Shown one piece after another: positions 1 to 8,592 of a stretch of 11,495 nt of DNA (position 1 is the first letter of the stretch; each line of letters opens with the position of its first letter). Made by a program: the position numbers and the translations under genes. Origin of the DNA: Acidobacteriaceae bacterium. GTDB taxonomy: Bacteria; Acidobacteriota; Vicinamibacteria; Vicinamibacterales; CAVVIG01. The stretch spans positions 1-11,495 of the forward strand of contig JAISPN010000293.1 in NCBI GenBank assembly GCA_031274845.1. Reading direction: 5' to 3'. The notes beneath the pieces were generated by a model. That model was given only the letters and a program-made list of their open reading frames with translations, was not told where the DNA came from and did not search any database.

Positions 1-1087
1 CGTCGATGCCCAACTCCGTGAGGTGTGTGCCGCTCGCGAGCCGCGCGGTCACGGCGTCGCTCGCCGCGAACAGTTCTTCCGGCGCGCGCGCATCGCTTAC
101 GCGCGACGCAGGCCGCCGGGATCGCGGACGGCTCGCGGGCGCATCGTGCGTCTCCGTGTCGGCGTCACCGAACTCGGTGGCCCACTCGAGATCGTCGTCC
201 TCGCCGGGCTCGGCCTCGGCGCCAATCGTCTGGTTGTAGCTGCGCTCAATCTGCTCGGCCTGCTTCGTCAACTGCGCGTCGACTTCGTCCGGCTCGGAGA
301 CGATGACACGCGACTGTCTGCTCCGCGCGAGATAGTCGAAGATCGTCGCCGGGAGCTGTTCGTCGAGTTGATCGTTGAGCGGCACGACCGTGAGTTGATC
401 GATCGGATGCTGCGAGCGCTGTGTCGCCGCATCGTAGGTGCGCAGCGATTCAATCGTGTCGCCGATGAACTCCAGACGAACCGGGTGCGCGGCGTTCGCG
501 GGAAAGACATCGACGATTCCACCACGGACGGCAAACTCGCCATGTTCGTCCACCGGATCTTCGCGGCTGAAGCCGGCATCAATGAAAAGCTCGGCCAGAT
601 CCGAAGGCGCGATCTCTTGCCCCGGACGAAGGTCAATGGAGGCGTTGAGCACTCGCTCCGGCGCGCTTACTTTCGGCGTCAGCGCCGCGGCCGACGCGAC
701 GACGACACGCGCGGTTCCCGACGCGATGCCACAGAGCGCTCGCGCGCGCGCCGAGACGACGCCAAAGTGCGGCGCCATGCCGCGGTACGGATCGATCTCG
801 TGAGACGGGAAGGAGAGCACCGCGCCGTCGGCGGCCGCTGTCGATAATCCTTCGAGCGCCGACAGAAAAAATCTCACGTCCGCGATCGCCTGTTCGAGAT
901 CGCGATCGGTTGGCACGACGTACAACACGATCCCGCGCGGCATCCCTGCCGCGGCAACGGCAACGTGCATCGCCTTCGCGGCCGGCGTGAGCCCCGCAAT
1001 CGCCGGCGCCGGCACGTCCATGCCGCTTCTGCTCGCGGCGCTCTTCAGCAACGCGATGAGATTGAGCGAGGTGCCCGGCGTCAGCAC
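1..1087 (-). CDS. mfd: Transcription-repair coupling factor Mfd, N-terminal part (runs off the left edge)
   Basis: Mfd is a cytoplasmic ATP-dependent DNA translocase that removes RNA polymerase stalled at DNA damage and recruits UvrA. The minus-strand frame is open from 1087 to base 1, giving about 362 codons of the roughly 1,100-1,200 usual for the family, so only the UvrB-like damage-recognition domains are present. The best evidence is the block DEHGEFAVRGGIVDVFPAN near residues 180-198, followed by HPVRLEFIGDTIESLRTYD, the hallmark of the UvrB/Mfd N-terminal module. SFPSHEIDPYRGMAPH near residues 91-106 corresponds to the family's E-x-x-P-Y segment. An acidic then Arg/Pro-rich stretch around residues 280-320 looks like an interdomain linker. 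I chose a GTG start at 1087 because GGAA lies 5 nt upstream and it overlaps the rfaE2 stop by 7 nt; an in-frame ATG at 1021 is the alternative. The RecG-like helicase motors lie outside the window. Confidence 0.93.
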   Translation of the reverse strand, partial: MLTPGTSLNLIALLKSAASRSGMDVPAPAIAGLTPAAKAMHVAVAAAGMPRGIVLYVVPTDRDLEQAIADVRFFLSALEGLSTAAADGAVLSFPSHEIDPYRGMAPHFGVVSARARALCGIASGTARVVVASAAALTPKVSAPERVLNASIDLRPGQEIAPSDLAELFIDAGFSREDPVDEHGEFAVRGGIVDVFPANAAHPVRLEFIGDTIESLRTYDAATQRSQHPIDQLTVVPLNDQLDEQLPATIFDYLARSRQSRVIVSEPDEVDAQLTKQAEQIERSYNQTIGAEAEPGEDDDLEWATEFGDADTETHDAPASRPRSRRPASRVSDARAPEELFAASDAVTARLASGTHLTELGID

Positions 1088-1560
1088 ACTCGTTCCGTAC
1101 CGCGTCGAATTTTGGCGACGAGCGCCGATGTCGAATGTCCTTGCTCGACGGGAATACGCACCACGCGGCCGCCGCGCACCTCGACGACCTCGCGGCCAAC
1201 GATGGCGTCCGCCGCCCAATCCGCCCCTTTGACGAGCACGTCGGGCTGAATGGCGGTGATGATGCCGAGCGGTGTTTCTTCGTCGAACACCGTGACCGCA
1301 TCGACCGCGGTCAACGCGCCAATAATTTCCGCGCGCTCGGCTTCGGGCGTTAGCGGACGTTCCGGCCCTTTGTTCGCGCGCACGGATCGATCGGAGTTGA
1401 TGGCCACGATGAGCGCATCGCCCAGCGCGCGCGCGGCCTGCAGATACCGCACGTGACCGGGGTGGAGCAGATCGAACACGCCGTTGGTGAAGACGATGGT
1501 CTTGCCGGCCGCGCGCAGTGACGTGGCAAACGCGGCCGCCTGATCGCGCGTCATCGTCAT
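1081..1560 (-). CDS. rfaE2: D-glycero-beta-D-manno-heptose 1-phosphate adenylyltransferase (stand-alone RfaE2/HldE C-domain)
   Basis: This 159-residue cytidylyltransferase-fold enzyme is predicted to transfer AMP from ATP to heptose 1-phosphate, yielding ADP-heptose for the lipopolysaccharide inner core. Visible motifs are TNGVFDLLHPGH at residues 25-36 with the HxGH nucleotide-binding signature (H33, H36), NSDRSV at 55-60, KGADW at 111-115 and GHSTSAL at 141-147, matching the C-terminal half of bifunctional HldE. The sugar-kinase half (RfaE1/HldA) is absent, as in organisms where the two activities are separate genes. The ATG at 1560 overlaps the stop of the ABC ATPase gene in an ATGA arrangement, so translational coupling is likely. 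Its stop overlaps the mfd start. The link to the upstream exporter fits surface glycan synthesis. Other short nucleotidyltransferases such as TagD/GCT are less likely because of the STS and KGADW motifs. Confidence 0.93.
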   Translation of the reverse strand: MTMTRDQAAAFATSLRAAGKTIVFTNGVFDLLHPGHVRYLQAARALGDALIVAINSDRSVRANKGPERPLTPEAERAEIIGALTAVDAVTVFDEETPLGIITAIQPDVLVKGADWAADAIVGREVVEVRGGRVVRIPVEQGHSTSALVAKIRRGTERVC

Positions 1561-2867
1561 GGCTCGTCTTTGAACGACACCGCCCCCGAGAAGCTCCAGT
1601 GATGACGCGGGCGGTAGATGCCGGCGTCCGGCGTCCGCGACTTCACGCGGAAGGTGTAGAGGAGACGGTGGTAGTCGTACTGGTACCCCTCGCAGGTGTG
1701 TACCGCGGCGTCAACCTTGTACGTCCCTTCGACCAGATCGAGGCTGTCGATCGCAAAGGTCGCCGTCACTTTGCCTTCGAGGCGTTGCGGGTCCATCTGC
1801 TCGATGAACGTGTTCGTGCCGTAACAGCAGACGCCGTCCGCGTTGAAGAGGCCGATCCCGAACACGAAGTCTTCCGCCGGTTTGTGCGCGACGACCGTGA
1901 GGCGAATCGCCATCGGATCGCCTGAGTGGAAGACGAACGACGCAGTACCGTTGCTGTCGAGAAACGCGACCTCGGTGATCTCGATCTCGCGCGAGCCCCA
2001 GCGCCCTTCGACCGCCTCGAACATGTTTCGCAGCTCGCCATCGGGCGCCGCGGCTGCCGGCTTTGGCGGCGCGGCCGCGGCCACGGCTTTCGCGGTAGCG
2101 GAGGCCAACTGTTCGTCTTCGCTTTTCTCAACCGCCGTCAGGTAGAGATCGACGACGCGACGCGGATCGCCTTCGCCCATCTTCTCGCCGTGATCGAGCC
2201 AGACCGCGTGATCGCAGAACCGCTCGACCATGCCGAGCGAATGCGTGACGAGCAGAATCGTCTTGTTCCGGCGCCGGAACTCGGCGAACTTGTCGAGGCA
2301 CTTGTGCGTGAATCCCTCGTCGCCAACGGCGAGCACCTCGTCGACCAGCAGCACGTCGGGGTTCACGTTGATCGCCACGGCAAACCCGAGCCGCATGTAC
2401 ATACCAGACGAATAGGTCTTCACCGGCGCGTCGATGAACTCGCGTATTTCGGCGAAATCGACAATCTCGTCGAAGCGCTCTTCGATCTCGCGCTTGCTCA
2501 ACCCGAGCATGATCCCGTTGATGAAGACGTTCTCGCGGCCGGAAATTTCCGGATGGAACCCGGCGCCAAGCTCGATGAGCGCGGAGATCCGTCCATCGAC
2601 GCGAACGGTACCCGAGGTCGGCTTGGTGATGCCGGCCACGAGTTTGAGCGCCGTGCTCTTGCCGGACCCGTTCCGGCCGATCACGCCGTAGGTGGCCCCC
2701 TTCGGTACCGAGAACGACACGTCCTTCATCGCAGGGAACACTTCGTTCGCCTGCAGATCTTTGAGGATGCTGCGCTGCAGCAGCGCGCTTTTGAGCGTGG
2801 CAAACTGCCGGCCGCTGTAGCGGCGGTAGATCTTGGAGACGTGATCGAGCTGAATCGCAGGGGTCAT
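1557..2867 (-). CDS. wzt: ABC transporter ATPase for O-antigen-type polysaccharide export, with a Wzt-like C-terminal domain
   Basis: This is the predicted ATPase of an ABC exporter that moves lipid-linked polysaccharide across the inner membrane. The 436-residue protein has an N-terminal nucleotide-binding domain (about 1-245): Walker A GRNGSGKST at 64-72, signature YSSGMYMR at 152-159, Walker B VLLVDE at 172-177 and switch histidine H209. LGAGFHPEISGRENVF (100-115) is typical of the Wzt/TagH/KpsT group. An Ala/Pro-rich linker (about 257-276) leads to a beta-rich C-terminal domain (about 285-435) resembling Wzt carbohydrate-binding domains, which in characterised systems recognise the finished O-chain end before export. 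The ATG at 2867 overlaps the permease stop by 4 nt (ATGA), with GGAAG upstream. The gene lies between permease and rfaE2 in a tight run. The substrate cannot be read from the sequence; O-antigen or another surface glycan is the inference. Confidence 0.92.
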   Translation of the reverse strand: MTPAIQLDHVSKIYRRYSGRQFATLKSALLQRSILKDLQANEVFPAMKDVSFSVPKGATYGVIGRNGSGKSTALKLVAGITKPTSGTVRVDGRISALIELGAGFHPEISGRENVFINGIMLGLSKREIEERFDEIVDFAEIREFIDAPVKTYSSGMYMRLGFAVAINVNPDVLLVDEVLAVGDEGFTHKCLDKFAEFRRRNKTILLVTHSLGMVERFCDHAVWLDHGEKMGEGDPRRVVDLYLTAVEKSEDEQLASATAKAVAAAAPPKPAAAAPDGELRNMFEAVEGRWGSREIEITEVAFLDSNGTASFVFHSGDPMAIRLTVVAHKPAEDFVFGIGLFNADGVCCYGTNTFIEQMDPQRLEGKVTATFAIDSLDLVEGTYKVDAAVHTCEGYQYDYHRLLYTFRVKSRTPDAGIYRPRHHWSFSGAVSFKDEP

Positions 2868-3658
2868 ACCGCTTCCGCGAAGGAATCCCTCAACCGATCA
2901 AAGAACCAGTACGCGGCCAGAAACTGCACGACCGACAACGCGCCGAGCACGAGCAGCCACTTGGCATGTCCGACCGGCCCGTAGAAAAACAAAATCTCCT
3001 GATACGGCACCACGAGGTGCGTCATCGGATTCCATTGCAGCAACCACTGGTAGCTTTTCACGTTCTCGTCCTGCCACGGATAAATGATCGGCGTGGCAAA
3101 GAACCAGAACGTCAGCAGGTTGGCGAGCAGATCGCGGATGTCGCGGTAGTGCACCGTCAGCGCGGAGAGAAACAGCGCCAGCCCGGAGGTGAACAGCAAC
3201 TGGATCGCGACCGTCACCGGGAACCAGATGAGACCCGCCGGATCGGGCCAGTGGCGATAGACGATGAGAAATGCCGCAAGGATGATCAGCCCGAGGAAGA
3301 AGTGCACCATGTTCGCCAGGACGTTCACGAGCGGCAACACTTCAGCGGGGAAGAGCACCTTCTTGATGAGATTTCCTCCGCTGACGAGCGAGCCCGACGC
3401 CTCGATGAGCGACGCGGAAAACCAGTTCCACGGAAGGATGCCGCAGAACATGAACACGGCGTACGGCTGCGCGAGCGGATTCCTGTTCGGGAGGATCTTC
3501 GTGAAGACGAACGTGTAGATCGAGAGGAGCAGCAGCGGGTTGATGAACGACCAGAAGAAGCCGAGCACCGACCCGCGGTAGCGCGCTTTCAACTCGCGCA
3601 CCACCAGACTCTGAATCAGTCCTCTATAGCGAAATAACTTGATGAGATTGGAAAACAT
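2864..3658 (-). CDS. wzm: ABC-2 type polysaccharide export permease (Wzm-like)
   Basis: This is the membrane half of the exporter, 264 residues, matching the usual 250-280 of the Wzm/TagG/KpsM family. The N-terminus carries the family segment RELKARYRGSVLGFFW (21-36) before the first membrane span (about 32-55). Further hydrophobic spans lie near 68-85, 105-135, 142-168, 178-195 and 232-253, giving about six in total. YRDIRD (171-176) and the TPIIYPW segment (189-195) are typical. It should pair with the adjacent ATPase, whose start overlaps its stop by 4 nt. The start is the ATG at 3658, only 9 nt after the atpC stop. There is no Shine-Dalgarno sequence in that gap; a G-rich hairpin sits there instead, so translation may depend on ribosomes finishing atpC. 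The family call is firm; the exported glycan is unknown. Confidence 0.92.
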   Translation of the reverse strand: MFSNLIKLFRYRGLIQSLVVRELKARYRGSVLGFFWSFINPLLLLSIYTFVFTKILPNRNPLAQPYAVFMFCGILPWNWFSASLIEASGSLVSGGNLIKKVLFPAEVLPLVNVLANMVHFFLGLIILAAFLIVYRHWPDPAGLIWFPVTVAIQLLFTSGLALFLSALTVHYRDIRDLLANLLTFWFFATPIIYPWQDENVKSYQWLLQWNPMTHLVVPYQEILFFYGPVGHAKWLLVLGALSVVQFLAAYWFFDRLRDSFAEAV

Positions 3659-3679
3659 GCAGGGGCATTAGACCCCCGC
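3659..3679 (-). promoter_or_regulatory. GC-rich hairpin across the atpC stop, abutting the permease start
   Basis: Read on the minus strand, the arms starting at 3679 and ending at 3659 pair over 8 bp (six Watson-Crick, two G-U wobbles) around a 5-nt loop, CTAAT, that contains the atpC stop codon TAA. The permease ATG follows directly and is itself followed by TTTT. This could be a weak or attenuating terminator, or a structure that occludes initiation until an atpC ribosome opens it. Both roles are inference; only the pairing is seen. Confidence 0.5.
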
Positions 3680-4090
3680 ACGGGCCCTTTGGGATACCTG
3701 AATTCTGACGATTGCCTTCTTCAGCGCCACGCTGGCGCGGTCGATATCTATGTCGGCATTCGGTATGCGAAGGCGTTCTTCCGCGCGCCGCTTGGCCGCT
3801 TCGGCGCGCGCCTCGTCGATCTCGTCGGCGGACTCTGCGGTTTCGGCGAGGATCGTGACGCGGTCGGGCTGCACTTCCGCAAACCCGTAGGCCATGGCCA
3901 GATGGTGCGTCTCGGAACCTTGCCGGTACCAGAGATCGCCGACGCTCAGCTGCGCGAGCAGTGGCGTGTGTCCGGGCAGCACGCCGAAGTAGCCCTGGAC
4001 GCCCGGGATCTGAACCTCGTCGACGGTTTCGTCGACGAGCGATCGATCCGAAGACGCGATGTGCAGATGTAACGTGGTGGGTAAAGCCAC
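3668..4090 (-). CDS. atpC: F1 ATP synthase epsilon subunit
   Basis: The epsilon subunit is part of the central stalk: it binds gamma and the c-ring and can inhibit ATP hydrolysis. The 140-residue product fits the family length. The N-terminal beta-sandwich (about 1-86) contains GVQGYFGVLPGHTPLLAQL (30-48), the characteristic epsilon block. The C-terminal part (about 88-136) is Ala/Glu/Arg-rich and predicted to form the two-helix regulatory arm. The start is a GTG at 4090; an AAGGA sequence overlapping the atpD stop codon lies at suitable spacing, which supports this choice. It is the last atp gene in the run, 9 nt after atpD, and is followed after 9 nt by the polysaccharide exporter permease rather than by a clear terminator. 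Confidence 0.97.
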   Translation of the reverse strand: MALPTTLHLHIASSDRSLVDETVDEVQIPGVQGYFGVLPGHTPLLAQLSVGDLWYRQGSETHHLAMAYGFAEVQPDRVTILAETAESADEIDEARAEAAKRRAEERLRIPNADIDIDRASVALKKAIVRIQVSQRARAGV

Positions 4091-4099
4091 TGTGCGTCC

Positions 4100-5539
<1,440 letters not shown>

Positions 5540-5554
5540 ATCTTTTTTCGCGGC

Positions 5555-6436
5555 TTAAAGGGCCTCGGCGCCAGAGACCACTTCGATAATTTCTCTTGTA
5601 ATCGCGGCCTGACGCACCTTGTTCATATACAACGTCAGGCTGGCAATCATCTCCGACGAGTTCTTCACCGCCGTGTCCATCGCGGTCATCTGCGCGGCGA
5701 AGAAGGCCGCGTTGCTCTCGAGCAGCGCCCGGTAGATCTGCACGGCAACGAACCGTGGCAGCAGGGCGTGGAAGATCGCTTCCGGCGACGGTTCGTAGAG
5801 GTAGTCCACCTGCGGCTCGCCATCGACCGGCGCCGTCGCGCCGGCATCCACATCCTCGCGCGAGATCGGCAACAACTGATCAACCACGACGCGCTGCGAG
5901 ATGACCGACTTGAACTCGTTGTACACGAGCATCACGCGATCGACCTCACCGTTGGTGAACGCATCGATCGCCAGCTTCGCGATGACGCGCGCATCATCGC
6001 CTTGCAGGCGATGAAAGATGTTCACCTGCTCGAATGCCACCGCGTAATCGCGGCGGGCAAAATACTCGCGGCCTTTCCGGCCGACGAGCCCGAGCGTGCA
6101 CGGCTGCGAGTTCCCGGCGACATACGAGGTCGCGCCCTTGATGGCGTTGGTGTTGAAGCTCCCGCACAACCCTTTGTCGGCGGTGACGACAATGACCAGC
6201 GTCTTGCTGTCCGGCCCGAGTGGACGCTCGGTGAGGAGCGGGTGAATCGACGGATCGACACGCCCGGCAACGTTCGACAGCACGCGCTGCATTTGCACGG
6301 CATACGGCCGCGCATTCATGATGCGCTCTTGCGCGCGACGCAGCTTCGACGCGGCGACCATCTTCATCGCCTTCGTAATCTGCTGGGTGTTCTTCACCGC
6401 CCGTACGCGGCGGCGAAGGTCAATCAGTGACGGCAT
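5555..6436 (-). CDS. atpG: F1 ATP synthase gamma subunit
   Basis: Gamma is the rotating central shaft linking the c-ring to the catalytic hexamer. The 293-residue product has the two conserved coiled-coil ends: MPSLIDLRRRVRAVKNTQQ through ITKAMKMVAASKLRRAQ at residues 1-36, and MNKVRQAAITREIIEVVSG near 271-289. DKGLCGSFNTN (about 85-95) marks the Rossmann-like middle domain. The N-terminal KNTQQITKAMKMVA block is nearly invariant in the family, so the ATG at 6436 is secure. The gene starts 14 nt after the atpA stop and ends 15 nt before atpD. The spacer before its start has only weak ribosome-binding potential (AAGGG is rather distant), so coupling to atpA translation is plausible. Confidence 0.98.
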   Translation of the reverse strand: MPSLIDLRRRVRAVKNTQQITKAMKMVAASKLRRAQERIMNARPYAVQMQRVLSNVAGRVDPSIHPLLTERPLGPDSKTLVIVVTADKGLCGSFNTNAIKGATSYVAGNSQPCTLGLVGRKGREYFARRDYAVAFEQVNIFHRLQGDDARVIAKLAIDAFTNGEVDRVMLVYNEFKSVISQRVVVDQLLPISREDVDAGATAPVDGEPQVDYLYEPSPEAIFHALLPRFVAVQIYRALLESNAAFFAAQMTAMDTAVKNSSEMIASLTLYMNKVRQAAITREIIEVVSGAEAL

Positions 6437-6450
6437 GACTCAAACAGCCC

Positions 6451-7977
6451 TTATGCCGCGGCGGTTTTCCGCGCCACGAAGTCGTCCGAGAATTCCTTGA
6501 GCGCCTTGTTCAGATCGGCCTTGAGCGCATCGTCCAACTGCTGTTTCTCGACGATGCCCTTGAGGATCTGCGGGTAGCGGTTCTCGAGGAACGAATACAA
6601 CTCGGTCTCGAACGCGCGAATGGCCGAGACCGGCACCTTGTCGAGATAGCCGTTGGTGCCCGCGAAGATGATCGCCACCTGACGTTCGACCACCAGCGGT
6701 TCGTACTGCGGCTGCTTGAGAATTTCCACAAGACGCGCGCCGCGCGTGAGTTGTGCCTGCGTCGATTTGTCGAGGTCGCTGCCAAACTGCGCGAACGCGG
6801 CCAGCTCGCGGTACTGCGCGAGGTCGAGACGCAAGGTGCCGGCCACCTGACGCATCGCTTTAATCTGTGCCGAACCGCCGACGCGCGACACGGAGTTGCC
6901 GACGTTGATGGCCGGACGAACGCCCTGGTGGAAGAGGTCCGATTCCAGAAAGATCTGTCCGTCGGTAATCGAGATGACGTTCGTCGGAATGTACGCCGAC
7001 AGGTCGCCCGCTTGCGTTTCGATAATCGGCAGCGCGGTGAGCGATCCGCCGCCAAGCTCGGTCTTCAACTTCGCGGCGCGTTCCAGCAAGCGCGAGTGGA
7101 GATAAAAGACGTCGCCGGGATACGCTTCGCGGCCCGGCGGGCGGCGGAGGAGCAGCGAGATTTCGCGGTACGCCTGCGCGTGCTTCGAAAGGTCGTCGTA
7201 GATGACCAGCGCGTGACGGCCGCTATCGCGGAAGTATTCGCCGAGCGTGCACGCCGAGTACGGGCTGATGTAGAGCAGCGGCGCCGGATCGGCGGCTGAC
7301 GCCGCGACCACGATTGTGTACTTGAGCGCGTCCGCTTCTTCGAGCGTGCGAACCACCTGCGCGATGGTCGATTGCTTCTGGCCGATCGCGTTGTAGATGC
7401 AGATGACGCCGGTGTTCTTCTGGTTGAGGATGGCGTCGAGCGCCACCGCCGTCTTGCCGGTCTGACGGTCGCCGATGATCAACTCACGCTGACCGCGGCC
7501 GATCGGCACCATCGCGTCGATGGCCTTGAGACCAGTCTGCAGCGGTTCTTTCACCGACTGACGGTCGACCACGCCGGGAGCAATGCGCTCGATCGGCGAG
7601 AACTGCTTTGTCGTAATCGGCCCCTTGCCGTCGATCGGCTGACCGAGCGCGTTGACGACACGGCCAAGCATTTCTTCGCCCACCGGCACCGAAATGATTC
7701 GGCCCGTGCGCTTGACGACATCGCCTTCCTTGATCTCCTGAAACTCGCCGAGGAGCACCGCGCCGACGCTTTCCTCTTCGAGGTTCAGCGCGATGCCGTA
7801 CACGCCGTGCGGAAACTCGAGCATCTCACCGGACATGGCGTTCTCGATGCCATACACACGCGCGATGCCGTCTCCGACAGAGATGATGCTGCCAACTTCG
7901 GCGACGTCGACGTCAACGGCATAGCTGCCAATCTGGTCGCGGATGATCTTGGAGATCTCTTCGGCTTTGATGTCCAT
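6451..7977 (-). CDS. atpA: F1 ATP synthase alpha subunit
   Basis: Alpha forms the F1 hexamer with beta and carries the non-catalytic nucleotide sites. The 508-residue protein is full length. It shows the P-loop GDRQTGKT at 169-176, HALVIYDDLSKHAQAYR around 255-271 as the Walker B region, and the alpha/beta signature PAINVGNSVSRVG at 355-367, in which R365 corresponds to the arginine finger that reaches the catalytic site of beta. The N-terminal IGSYAVDVDVAEVGSIISVGDGIARVYG is the usual beta-barrel start. The ATG at 7977 lies 2 nt after the atpH stop, and a strong purine-rich ribosome site, GGAAGAGAG, lies inside the 3' end of atpH. This suggests high and partly independent translation initiation, as expected for a three-copy subunit. 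Confidence 0.99.
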   Translation of the reverse strand: MDIKAEEISKIIRDQIGSYAVDVDVAEVGSIISVGDGIARVYGIENAMSGEMLEFPHGVYGIALNLEEESVGAVLLGEFQEIKEGDVVKRTGRIISVPVGEEMLGRVVNALGQPIDGKGPITTKQFSPIERIAPGVVDRQSVKEPLQTGLKAIDAMVPIGRGQRELIIGDRQTGKTAVALDAILNQKNTGVICIYNAIGQKQSTIAQVVRTLEEADALKYTIVVAASAADPAPLLYISPYSACTLGEYFRDSGRHALVIYDDLSKHAQAYREISLLLRRPPGREAYPGDVFYLHSRLLERAAKLKTELGGGSLTALPIIETQAGDLSAYIPTNVISITDGQIFLESDLFHQGVRPAINVGNSVSRVGGSAQIKAMRQVAGTLRLDLAQYRELAAFAQFGSDLDKSTQAQLTRGARLVEILKQPQYEPLVVERQVAIIFAGTNGYLDKVPVSAIRAFETELYSFLENRYPQILKGIVEKQQLDDALKADLNKALKEFSDDFVARKTAAA

Positions 7978-7979
7978 GC

Positions 7980-8528
7980 TCAGATGCTCTCTTCCAGTCG
8001 CTGTTTCATACGCTGCAAGTGTCCGGTCACCGACGCGTCGTAGACGGTGCCGCCCACGCGCGCCACCATGCCGCCGACGATCTCGGGATCGACGCGCGTC
8101 GACAACTGCACCGTCCGTCCTGTGGCGGTGGCCAAACTTCGTTCGATGCGCTGTGTCGTGTCCGCACTGATCGGCAGCGCCGTCGTCACCTCGGCGCGCA
8201 CCACGTGCTGCACGTCAAGAAGACGCTGGCGATACGCGGCGAGCAGTTCGGGAACGAGCGGCATGCGATCGCGCTCGGCGAGGAACAGGAACAGCTTGGC
8301 CACGATAGGCGCCGGCGCAAGTTGCTGCAACAACGCCTCGACGGCGGCGTGTTTACGCACGGCCGGCACGACGGGGCTGTACAGCGCTTTGCGCAACGGC
8401 TCGTGCGAATCGAGCAGCGCCACAAAGCGGGAAAGGTCGCCTTCGATCTGGTCCAGATCGGCTCGTTCCTTCTGTCCGACGTCGAGGAGCGCGCGTGCGT
8501 AGCGGGTGGCTGCGGTGCGGTTAGTCAC
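7980..8528 (-). CDS. atpH: F1 ATP synthase delta subunit (OSCP)
   Basis: Delta links the top of the alpha-beta hexamer to the peripheral stalk (b subunits). The 182-residue length is standard. The N-terminal RYARALLDVGQKE (9-21) matches the family's R-Y-A-x-A-L motif and begins the six-helix domain that binds alpha N-termini. The C-terminal part ends with DPEIVGGMVARVGGTVYDASVTGHLQRMKQ (about 147-176), the conserved delta/OSCP block. The start is a GTG at 8528; no ATG is available near the conserved N-terminus and no strong Shine-Dalgarno sequence is visible. It is the first atp gene of the run. The usual upstream neighbours atpB, atpE and atpF are absent: parB lies directly upstream after a 137-nt gap containing a candidate promoter and hairpin. 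Confidence 0.96.
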   Translation of the reverse strand: MTNRTAATRYARALLDVGQKERADLDQIEGDLSRFVALLDSHEPLRKALYSPVVPAVRKHAAVEALLQQLAPAPIVAKLFLFLAERDRMPLVPELLAAYRQRLLDVQHVVRAEVTTALPISADTTQRIERSLATATGRTVQLSTRVDPEIVGGMVARVGGTVYDASVTGHLQRMKQRLEESI

Positions 8529-8550
8529 AGTTTTACTAAGGGTTCTTCAA

Positions 8551-8574
8551 CGCTTGTGTTTTGTTTCACAAGCG
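8551..8574 (-). promoter_or_regulatory. Perfect 8-bp hairpin in the atpH leader
   Basis: On the minus strand, CGCTTGTG and CACAAGCG form a perfect 8-bp inverted repeat around the A-rich 8-nt loop AAACAAAA. It ends 22 nt before the atpH GTG. No U-run follows on either strand, so a standard intrinsic terminator is unlikely. If transcription starts from the candidate promoter next to it (predicted start near 8577), the hairpin would lie at the very 5' end of the atp mRNA, where it could stabilise the transcript. As DNA it could equally be an operator palindrome. Confidence 0.5.
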
Positions 8575-8583
8575 CAACAGGGA

Positions 8584-8592
8584 TTTATACCA
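8584..8592 (-). promoter_or_regulatory. Candidate extended -10 promoter for the atp genes
   Basis: Minus-strand TGG (8592-8590) followed by TATAAA (8589-8584) fits an extended -10 element (TGn then the hexamer). The best -35 match 18 bp upstream is poor (TTCCCC), which is tolerated for extended -10 promoters. The predicted transcription start is about 8577, leaving a leader of roughly 49 nt that begins with the hairpin. The match uses sigma-70-type consensus rules; the organism's own consensus is unknown. Confidence 0.45.

Noticed and set aside
23..847. A 274-codon plus-strand open frame at the left end
   Set aside because: The opposite strand encodes clear Mfd sequence through the same bases; the plus-strand product is Arg-rich with no family resemblance.
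633..1301. A 222-codon minus-strand frame spanning the rfaE2-mfd junction
   Set aside because: It is out of frame with both genes, each of which has strong conserved motifs in its own frame. The product is a low-complexity Arg/Ala/Ser sequence.
1926..2984. A 352-codon plus-strand open frame opposite the ABC ATPase
   Set aside because: It mirrors the wzt codons and continues into the permease gene; there is no motif or credible ribosome site.
3424..3438. A parS-like GTTCCACG inside the permease gene
   Set aside because: Only one arm matches; the second half (GAAGGA) does not form the palindrome.
8551..8574. The atpH leader hairpin as a parB terminator
   Set aside because: The stem is good but no U-run follows in the direction of transcription, and the candidate promoter lies just upstream of it, so a leader or operator role fits better.
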